From Syngnathus acus (taxonomy: Eukaryota > Chordata > Actinopteri > Syngnathiformes > Syngnathidae), in contig NC_051093.1 of NCBI RefSeq assembly GCF_901709675.1, forward strand, positions 10,178,053-10,242,052: a stretch of 64,000 bases of DNA. Direction: 5' to 3'. Of the stretch, positions 38,855 to 47,915 are shown piece by piece. A program made the position numbers and the translations under genes. Each line of letters begins with the position of its first letter. Within the stretch, counting starts at the first letter, position 1. The notes under the pieces were generated by a model. The model ran no database searches and was not told where the DNA came from. It saw nothing but the letters and a program-made list of their open reading frames with translations.

Positions 38855-39835
38855 TTATTTTTGCATGACCTTACAGCTGAGTTCCAAGCTCCTCCTCACT
38901 TCCGCCAGGTCTTCCCGGATCTCCTCCAGCACCTCCAGCACCTTGGAGAGTTTCCTCTCGAATCGAGAGTCTCGATGGACGAAAGCAAGAGGTCCCCCGA
39001 GCGCGGTGCGGCGGCGCTTGCTCTCGGGCCGATGCGGCGACGGAGGCGGAGTTAACGCCCGCCGCTCCCAGAGCGTGTCAAAATACGAGTCGATGAAGGC
39101 CTCCAGCTCCTCCAGGCCGCTCCAATCTCCGCCCTGGCTGGAGCGTTCGAAGCAGGTGTGCCCGTCGGGAAGCAGCACCAGCAGCATCATGGGAAGTCTG
39201 GCTTGCTCAACATGGAGCCACGCTGGTAGGTTGACTCTTACAGATTGATTTGTGTCCTGAAGCACAGCCAGCCGACAGGAAGCGGCGTTTCCCCTGTTCC
39301 AAGCGGCGGATGGAATCGCAACTTGTTTGGCAGATGATGACGACTCACTCAGGTGCGCTGAGGGGCACACACTGGAGGGAGGACTCAACGCTGTGCTTCA
39401 CTGCAATGCAAACAAGGTGTGTGTGTGTGCGTGTGTGTGTGTGAGACTCAACCCAAATTGGATATCCTTCCCCTAAACTTGACATGGTGGCTTGTGCATG
39501 TTGAAAGGACTCACAGTGATTTGAAAATCGTCTTGGATTCTTGCACAACGTGCCACTCGCTCGGCGGCAGTGCGGCGCAGCCGACGCATGATGCTCCGCC
39601 GCCATCATGCGCTCCACCCGCGCTGCCGCACCTGCGAGCCGTCTCCTGGCCGCCTGTTGTCCAACACGTGGTACCTGTTCCCGCACTTGTCCAGCAGCCC
39701 CCTCAGCGCCGGCCCCTCGCTCTCCAGCTGTCGTTGGATGACCGTGTCGCCCAGCCAGTCGCCGTGGCTGAACACCACCACGGCCCTCTCCCAGGCCTCC
39801 CTCACTTGGGCCTCCAAAGCTTCTCCTTGCCCCCC
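38855..39835 (-). pseudogene. GIMAP/AIG1-type GTPase fragment, probably broken
   Basis: From about 39835 down to 39614 the minus strand reads AWERAVVVFSHGDWLGDT, then the segments LESEGPALRGLLDKCGNRYHVLDN and GDGSQV. These match the second half of the AIG1 GTPase domain of fish GIMAP proteins. Just after GSQV the frame shifts by one base: the next frame continues RVERMMAAE, where family members have a helix such as LLEKIEEMVAGN. The first half of the G domain with the P-loop is absent, and an in-frame stop lies just upstream. A second open segment (39354 to 38855) follows an acceptor-like cccctcag and ends in a charged coiled-coil-like stretch (KLSKVLEVLEEIREDLAEV). It may be the old C-terminus. 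GIMAP proteins act in lymphocytes; this copy lacks the parts needed for GTP binding. Confidence 0.55.
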
Positions 39836-40651
39836 TCATCAACAGAACGTGTCACGTTGTCTGGAAACGTGAGCCAAAGTGTGTTCAACTAGACAGCAGC
39901 ATTTTCTGCCTTTATGGAGAGGTCTAAAGGTCGCCACAAATGATCACGCCACGCCTCTGAGCAGCAAGGTGCCTTCCTTCAACTTGTCATTTCACTTCAA
40001 TCCATGTTGTTCTTTTTGGGTGCAAATTTCACTCCAACTTGAGTGTACGTGTCTGCTTTAATGAACCCGTAACTATTTCAATTTGCTTGAATTCTACTGC
40101 AGTCGAATAATAATCATCAAATAGGTCTCGTGACCCCAAATCCGTTGTTTTTGAGCCCAGTGAAAGACTTTATTCAAGACGTCAGCTTTTGCTTCTTCCC
40201 AGCTCCTCATTCAGATACATTTGGATCAAATATTTGTTTTCTCACTGAAGGGGGGGGGGGGGGGGGGGGAGATCTTGAATCTTGAACTTGTCTTCTTTCT
40301 CGTCTTTGATTTGTTCTTACTCATTCACACATTGATGGACTACGCTACCAGTGGTCACTGTATATTCCGGAGTTCCCTGAAGCTACATATCGCGAGAGTG
40401 ACGTGTGATTGTGAGCAGGCGCAAATGCTATCCGAGTTGCTTTTGTCGGAGCTCCGTGTGCTCTTATGACCGAACATTAGCGATGAAACTCCGAAAAGCA
40501 CCTGCGTCTTTGTTTCTCCCTTTGTAACGCAAAATAAACGTAAGAAACGTGTCAAAGAAGAAGGTGACTCGCTCTCTCTCGCGTGACCTCGGCGACGCGT
40601 CTGCTCCGCCCTTCCGCCTTCCCTCCCTCGTTGGGTAACACATAGAGAGGG

Positions 40652-40657
40652 TATAAG
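40652..40657 (+). promoter_or_regulatory. TATA box of the selenoprotein gene
   Basis: TATAAG sits 100 bases before the ATG at 40752, in a GAAGAA-rich context. This spacing leaves room for a start site near 40680 and a 5' UTR of about 70 bases. Confidence 0.45.
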
Positions 40658-40751
40658 AAGAAGAAGAAGCTAAGCGGCTGCTCCTCGTGTCATTTGTGCT
40701 ATTCTGCGTTGGAACGAGCTCAACAACCACACCGACCGAGGGAATTCAAAA

Positions 40752-41695
40752 ATGGGAGTGGTGACAATACGAGTGGAATACTGGTAAGCAATGATCGCAC
40801 TCTTTTTGTTTTCTTTCTTGTTTTTCTTCTCTTGTTTTCTTTCTTGTTGCTCAAATGTATGCGTGGCTAACTGTTAAGCTAACCGAATTGCTTCGCTTTG
40901 CTTCGCTTCATCACTTCCAGCGGCAACTGAGGCTACGAGCCCCGTTATCGGGAGCTCGCCCGGGTCGTCAAGGGTGAGTTTCCTGATGCGGATGTGTCGG
41001 GCTTCGTGGGCCGGAGAGGTAAATAGGATGAAATACCACAATCGTCTGAGGGCTGTTACGAGAGGTGAATAAAAGCTGCTGCACCTTCTCATTCACAGCC
41101 AGCTTTGAGATTGAGATCAACGGGCAGCTGGTTTTCTCCAAGCTCGAGCTGGGAGGATTCCCCTATGAGGATGATGTAAGTAGTTTGATATGAGGATGGA
41201 TGGATGGATGGATGGATGATGGAAGGAGTTTGATGCCACCCATATGATGATGGAAGGAGTTTGATGCCACCCATATGAGGATGGATGATGGAAGGAGTTT
41301 GATGCCCCTTTTTTCTACGCACGCGTGATCCCGCCCAACTGCATTAACGTAACCCGAAGTAGACGGAGGGAAATGCGGAAGACTGGATGCGATGTCATGT
41401 ATCAACGATGTAAAGTCATCACTCAAATAAAAAGCACAGCAAGCATGAACCTTTTGTTGTGTTCCGGGGATCAATCAGCAGTGGGTCGGTCACGTGACGT
41501 GCCAAAGAGAACTGCATTCACACTGCAATGCATGCAGGAAGAAAAGCAAAAGAATCTGAAAAGGTACACGTACGTAACTATTTTTAACGATGAAATCCTG
41601 CATTTTCCCAGGTAATGGAAATCATCCAGAAAGCTCACGAAGGCAAACCTCTGGCGAAGATCACCAAGAGCCGCGCGCCGTGCGTCATCATGTAA
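40752..41695 (+). CDS. selenow2: SelW2/MIEN1-type selenoprotein (Sec by TGA)
   Basis: Small thioredoxin-fold protein of the SelW/Rdx family. Coding exons: 40752-40783, 40921-41018, 41099-41175 and 41612-41695, with consistent phases, giving 96 residues if TGA is read as Sec. Residues 9-16 read EYCGN-Sec-GYE; the in-frame TGA is at 40928-40930. Human MIEN1 has EYCEPCGFE at this place, so the TGA replaces the second redox cysteine of the CxxC motif. The rest matches MIEN1 closely ([21 protein letters not shown]). The C-terminus CVIM is a CAAX-type prenylation box, like CVIL in MIEN1, suggesting membrane attachment. A SECIS-like hairpin lies 146 bases after the stop. Known family biology: fish keep Sec-containing SelW2 genes, whereas tetrapod MIEN1/Rdx12 uses Cys. 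The exact paralogue (2a/2b/2c) cannot be decided here. Confidence 0.9.
41205..41306. repeat. about 34-bp minisatellite, three units
   Basis: After a short GGAT run, a unit built around gatggaaggagtttgatgcc plus acccatatga occurs three times with small length changes. It lies in intron 3 of the selenoprotein gene, close to the donor at 41176. Confidence 0.9.
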
Positions 41696-41840
41696 ACAAA
41701 GTGGTGCATCTCGTCTAAAACCTGGCCTGGCTTTCCCCCAATGCTTTCCTTCTTCGGGAAACAAAACAACCTTGGCAATTCGGAGCAAGGCAGCAGTTGG
41801 GGAAAGCGCAGCTCGCTCCGCCTCGTTCACTCTTGACGCC

Positions 41841-41924
41841 GAACCGCTGGACTAATAATGACTAGCGCCGCCTCAAAATAAGCCACGCGGCTGCGTTACG
41901 ATGATCTCTCATGCCCGGCGGTTC
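41841..41924 (+). promoter_or_regulatory. SECIS element candidate
   Basis: Helix I pairs GAACCGCTGG (41841-41850) with CCGGCGGTTC (41915-41924), ten pairs with one G-T wobble. After an internal loop comes the 5' quartet ATGA at 41858-41861; its partner GATGA is at 41900-41904. Helix II includes GCCGC pairing with GCGGC (41887-41891). The apical loop carries AAAA at 41875-41878, 13 bases after the ATGA, which is the expected spacing. Helix II has some bulges, so a folding program should confirm it. Its place in the 3' UTR of a gene with an in-frame TGA strongly supports the call. Confidence 0.8.
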
Positions 41925-42300
41925 TGCAGCTCGTCAGGAGTGCTCGACGGGGACAGCAGGTTTTGTATGCGTAGAATGCAAGGTCAGTAATAAGAAGTCA
42001 GGAACCTAAGTCCTTTTTTCAATAACGGTTTCCAGAGAGATACTGTGCTTGCTTTGCTCTTTGCATTGGATTGGTCGAATGAAATCTCTGCACTCAAATT
42101 TCCGTCAGGGCCAGCCATCACCGCCCAGCCTTGAACCATTGTTTTCCCTCGTTGGGCATCCCAGCAACAGGAGGCAGGGAGACCTGGGTCCCCAACGTGA
42201 GAAATGATTCTGGCTCTTACCCATTTATCAGTGAACAGCAGAGCTTCGACTGACTCTGTGTAACACGATGACACGGTGTATTAGTAAGGGCCAATGTTCA

Positions 42301-42315
42301 CGCTAGGGGGCGCTA
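42301..42315 (+). promoter_or_regulatory. CTCF-like motif
   Basis: CGCTAGGGGGCGCTA fits the CTCF core (YAGRKGGCRS). It lies in or just after the 3' UTR of the selenoprotein gene, facing right. Confidence 0.4.
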
Positions 42316-42604
42316 GGTTGTCAAATACTGTATGCCTAGTGTAGTTTGTTTGTGCTTTGTTTTCTCAAGGTTAGATTGAAGATTGGTCTTTTTGCCTAAG
42401 CACCAGTATCTTTTTTTTTTTTTCTCATCTTTTCCACGTAAGACGTGAAAAAAAAAAAAAAAGGAAACCGCATTTACTTGGAAACTAACGAGGACTGTGA
42501 AGAATTGAATACAAAAAAATATAATTGCAAACTGGATTAGATGTTTAAATATATAGTGCTGAAAAAATGCTCAACCTTTTTTGTATTCTGACCATGTATA
42601 TGCA

Positions 42605-42610
42605 AATAAA
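42605..42610 (+). terminator. polyadenylation signal, selenoprotein gene
   Basis: This AATAAA lies about 0.9 kb after the stop codon, is preceded by AT-rich sequence and is followed by T/G-rich sequence (attggggtttatgttgtc). Another AATAAA-containing word lies near 42762. Confidence 0.55.
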
Positions 42611-42639
42611 TGCTTAAAGAACCATTTTTGTATTGGGGT

Positions 42640-44150
42640 TTATGTTGTCAGTTTAGATTGAATTTTAGAACAAAAGCAAACTAAGATAATTTGTCCATTT
42701 TTTTACAAATTTGTATTAAATCTCAAAGACCAACCATATAGAAATTGCATGAATTCTGTCAAATAAAATCATCTATTTTCGATAGCAGTTATTTTTATTA
42801 CGCTGGAGCTTGTCCAGACTGACTTTAGGAGAGAGGTGGTGGAATTCAAATTTGAAATGAGAAAACGAAATGTCTAAAATGTTAATCAATTAAAAAACAA
42901 ATGGTACAATCTGTCTTTTGTCATATATTCAAGATTAGAATAGATGCACCTAAATAACTAAGTCCTATTAGAAATGATGACAAATATGCATTCATTAAAC
43001 TAGAACTTGCTGTGTAAAGCGACTTTTGACGCAGATGCTTGTTTGGCAGCATACGACAAGTCATTTACTTGAATTTCCAAGATATTAATGCTGACTTTAA
43101 CCATAGTGTGTTTTTGCAGGCTCAGGGCGTGTCTGGATGTTGCGTGCGTGGAGTCAGCAGATAGCTGGCTAAAATTGATGATGATAACGAGCCTGAAGTT
43201 CACGCATGCGGCGGCTTCATCAGACCCCCCCCCCCCCCCTCTCTCTCTCTCTCTCTGCTGTCTGCGAATCATGACTTTTCTGTTCATCTTTTGTAAAAAG
43301 TCCACACATTTTCTCCAGGTTGATGTCTTTGAGAGACTAATAAGAGGACATAGAGAGGGCAAAGACTTGTTTATGTAAGTTCTGTGAAAACAAGTTCTAA
43401 GAAGTCTTCACAGATGTTAAACTGAAGGAAACTTCAGGATGAAGAAAAAAAGCAAGCAAGCAAGCAACGGCAGACATCCATCTTTTCCCCTAAATGACCC
43501 CCTTAACCCCAAATGGGCAACTTATTCAAGTTTTCTTCCAAGTCATGAGAGCGCATCTAATTAAGTGTCCAGCGTATCCCACCACGCAAGTGTGTCTGAT
43601 GTGGAAATAATCATTTTTAAGGTGATTTCCATCAGAGTCCTCATGATCGGCATAAGACTTCCTCTCATTTTCACAACATGAAAGGCTGCCTGCCTGCCTG
43701 CCTGCCGCTTGTCCTCGCAGACCCTTTTGCACTTTGGCTTGATGATTGACAGCTGATAACTTTTCAGTAAAAAAGGAAGACACACCTTTTGTCTTTTTGT
43801 AAGAACAACAAAAAGACGTGATTGAGATTTTGCGTTCAAGCATAAACTAACCTCTCGCATCTAAGACCATAGTCTGTAAGTCTTGGTGGCTAAGCCTAGT
43901 CGACAAGTTGAAGCCAAACTTGCGCGTTCTTCAGGCTTCTGAGCCAATTCGAAAGCCAAGCTCTTTTCTAAATTTGGGGGGAATCCCCAAGATGTCAACA
44001 AGATGACGCGTTTTGACACGATGCGATGGATGCCCCTTTTCTACCCCCCTGTTTGCCCCCTCTTGTGCCCCTCCAGCAGCAACGACCACGGCGGGCGGCA
44101 TGGGGAGGCAGCGCCGTCCGTCGGCCATGTTGGCTGAGGGCGGAGTAGTC
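42640..44150. other. intergenic stretch before slc4a1
   Basis: The first part is AT-rich with no exons. A poly-C/CT run lies near 43226-43256, and a short AGGC/GCCT run near 43686-43706. Frames at 43088-43378 and 43526-43860 show no domain. Untranslated first exons of slc4a1 could lie here or further right but cannot be identified. Confidence 0.5.
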
Positions 44151-44207
44151 CAACTAGGGCTGGGATATCCCCGCGCCAAGGTGTCCCTGAATGATAGCGC
44201 CGGTGCG

Positions 44208-44420
44208 CCTTATCTCCAGCAACCTTGTGCGGTTGCCAGGCAACGGGACCACCTTTGGGGTACGGCACTTTCAGCAGTTTGACGTACTTTTTGCTTTTGG
44301 GTGTTCCCGCTCTTCGCCGTAGGGTCTCGCCACGGTCGCTCGCTCGCAACTCATTTTCACAAGTAATTCGCCGACAGCTGCCGGCCGGCCGGACACAAGG
44401 CACGCAGGTAGGGGTGTGGT
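44208..44420. promoter_or_regulatory. possible erythroid element upstream of slc4a1
   Basis: Within about 210 bases are a GATA motif on the minus strand (TTATCT at 44210-44215), an E-box CAGCTG at 44375-44380 and a KLF1-type CACCC box (GGGTGTGG at 44412-44419). Another GATA motif (TTATCT at 44853-44858) lies about 140 bases before the ATG. GATA1, TAL1 and KLF1 are the known regulators of erythroid genes, including band 3. Individually such short motifs are common, so only the combination before an erythroid gene is suggestive. Confidence 0.3.
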
Positions 44421-44997
44421 CTGCTCTGGACCTGGGTCCACCTGCTTTTTATGTCTACTTTCTGATCTAGTTGATGACGCTAACTTGATACAACACTTAG
44501 CCATCGTCCAAAAGCCAAAGTGCCGAACGGGTCATTCCGAACCGTTAGGGCCCTAGCCCGTCGTCTGGAGAACGACTCCTAACTCAAACGTGTGTGTGTG
44601 TGCGCTGCAGGCAGTCAAAGGGTCTTGGTTTGTTGGGAAATAACCAAGTTTCAAGTCTAAGCGACCAAAGATTGCCTTTTGGTGTTCATTGTAAATCCAC
44701 TGTTCCGCTCAATTGGTATGAAGCCACCACTTTATTTTTAGGAGCGTCGTCGTTTTTTCTCTGCACTCATGTCCTTTTGCGGGAGAGCGCAGACAAACGG
44801 GTGCGACTCCAAGATAGAAGAAGCGTCTTCGTTCTTCTTAACGGTCGCTCCATTATCTGTCTGGAGCCAGGAGTCTGCACATCAAATTCGACTTCATGTT
44901 CCAGTCACAGCTCCCCTCTGGTTTACTGTTCATCTTCAATGTATAATCTGAATTTGCCCTCCAAAGGTAGCTGAGAGTGTCAACCCAGAAAGCAGCA

Positions 44998-47881
44998 ATG
45001 GATAACAGATTGGCTTGTGACGAGGTCGGTCCATTTCATGTGCAAATCCATCTGATCTGCTGAATTTCAAGCACCTCCGCCTTCATGAAATCCTTTCTCA
45101 TCCCTTGCAGGACAGTGACGTGTCCTATGAAGAGCGTGATTCCGCCTTCCTCCCTTCCCCACTGAGAATGTGAGTCCCTCCAGTCTTTAGTAATGCTAAC
45201 CAAACATTCCTTCTTTATTCAATTCAAACATGCATTCTTCATTCAATTCAAACATTCCATGAAGTAAAAATGTATGTCAATATACATACATAGGACATAA
45301 CGGAAAGGGAACAGAAGCAAATAGCGTTGCAAATGGGCCAGTGACCAATCAACGCGACTAGGCCTTCACAATTGACCACTGGAAGGTAGTGTGAGATTTG
45401 TCGCCCTCTTGTGGCGACAATATTGAAGCACGTCCGTTTGACTGACGTTTCAGCTTGAGGACAGATAGCGTCTGCCCCCGTGTGGCCAGAGACAGAATTG
45501 CAGCATCTTGAGACAGAATTGCAGCATCTTGACACAATGAGACTTACAGTCTACTTACTTACAGTACTATATGTGGATGGACTACAATAGGCTTGACATC
45601 ATGAAATGCATGTTTCCATTTTGCACACCAGGAGGACTCTGGCGGAGCGCAGTGATCTGTGCAGTCTGGAGAACGGGAGGCAAGAAGATGACGCACCCTT
45701 GGAAACATCCATCCCTCCTGCAGCTTCAGGAGGTAGGCTTCTCTCACCGCTCTCGAGTGAGTGACTTTTGGTTTCAAATTCCATGTGGTTCCTTCAGCCA
45801 ACCTCAACCTGAACACCAACGCCACCACCAGAGGCGACGCTCAGGTCAGTCTCTCATCCTAAAACCATGTCAGTAGCCAACTTGAGCGCACGCACGCACG
45901 CACCAACGGGACCCTCTGGGCCGGCCGCAGGCGTACGTGGAACTGAACGAGCTCCAGGGCAACACCTGGCAGGAGACGGGCCGCTGGGTGGGCTTCGAGG
46001 AGAACTTTGACGCCGCCACCGGGAAGTGGGGTCCTTCGCACACATCCTACCTGACCTTCAAGAGTCTCATCCAACTACGCAAGACCATGAGCACAGGTGA
46101 CTGTGGACTTCATATCAGGAAGAAAAGCTTCATATCTGAGGGGCTGATGTTACGCAATTCATCTTTGAAATACGTACATGCAAATATTCTTCAAGTAGGT
46201 TCTGTCCTAAAAATGAACTCGCTTGTACTCGAACTCAAAGTGCTCTTAAATGACACGCCAGGCGCTGTCCTCCTTGACCTGGACGTCAGCAGTTTGTCAG
46301 CCATCGCCGAGAAGGCGGTGGACGCGCTGGTCAACAAGAGCGAGATCCGAGCGAGCGATCGGGATGCTCTGCTCAGAGCGCTTCTCATGCGCCGCAGGTA
46401 AGCCAATCCATCTTTCCGTACAACTTTGAATGCACCGATCACATACGAATGCCTGATTTGTGGTTTTGCCTCCAGTCAGTCCGACAGACCTACGGTCACC
46501 CCCTCGGGAGACATCCAAATGCAGACCTTTTCCGTTTCCACCAAGGTAGCGCTCATTTTAGTGGCCCGCCAGCCGGAATAGCACGCACGCACGCCCGCCC
46601 GCACGCGCGCACACACAACGCCTTTTCTTTTGTCGTTTTGCAGAGGGACAGCTCTGACAACATGGAGGCCTCCATCGTCCTCTCAGGTATCACCACGCCA
46701 CATTGAAATATTTCAACCGTCGAGCAAGAACCAAAAGAACGGCTCCCCAAGGTGCCCTGGATCTTCTGGAGAAGCCAGTGGTGGCTTTCGTTCGGCTTCG
46801 AGACTCGGTGCCGATGGAGTCGGCGCTGGAATGTTCCGTCCCCGTGCGCTTCGTCTTCCTCCTGGTTGGCCCGAGCCAAAGCGGCGTGGACTACAGTGAG
46901 AGCGGTCGCGCCATGGGCGCTCTAATGGCCGACTGGGTAAGAAAAGCCACAAGGTGGAGAGAACGAACGGAGAGCAGAAGCGCAGCTCCACATAACCTTC
47001 TCTGCGCCAGGTGTTCTGTCTGGAAGCTTTCCTGGCACAGAGCGAGCAGGACCTGACCAACGCCATCGCCGACTTCATGGACTGCAGCATCGTCATCCCC
47101 CCCACAGAGATCCAAGAAGTGGGGATGCTGGCGCCCGTCATCAAGTTCCAGAAGATGATGCTGCGGGAGAGACTCCGCCCCAGCGACAACCGTCTGGCCT
47201 TCGGTGCCAGGATTAGCGGTAAGCCGACCGAGTCAAACCAGAACCAAATGAAGAATTTGCCTGACGGTCGGACGGATGCGTTCAGTGGCAAAAGCGCCGG
47301 AGCCGGCGAGAGAGGACCCTCTGGCCCGCACGGGCTATCCTTTTGGCGGGATGGTCAAAGACATCAGGCGTCGCTACCGCCACTACATCAGCGACTACAC
47401 GGATGCCCTCAACCCTCAGGTCATGGCCGCCATCATTTTCATCTACTTTGCCGCCCTGTCGCCAGCCATCACCTTTGGAGGACTTTTAGGTAGGACGGAC
47501 TGGCTGGATGGATGGATGGATGGATGGATGGAGGGATGGATGGATGGATGGATGGATGGATGGATGGATGGATGGATGGATGGATGGATGGATGGATGGA
47601 TGGATGGATGGATGGATGGATGGATGGATGGATGGATGGATGGATGGATGGATGGATGGATGGATGGATGGATGGATGGATGGATGGATGGCTGACTGGC
47701 TGGCTGTCCCCTTCTTTGTCTTAGCCGAAAAATCAGAGAAGATGATGGGTGTGTCTGAGCTGATGATCTCCACAAGCATCCAGGGCATCATCTTCTGCAT
47801 CTTCGCCGCGCAGCCCGTCCTGGTGCTTGGTTTTTCCGGACCGCTGCTGCTCTTTGAGGAGGCCTTTTTCACCGTACGTGT

Positions 47882-47915
<34 letters not shown>

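Noticed and set aside
40928-40930. TGA read as a nonsense mutation making the gene a pseudogene
   Set aside because: The codon aligns with the redox Cys of MIEN1, the downstream exons are conserved with intact splice sites, and a SECIS-like hairpin is present. Sec is the better reading.
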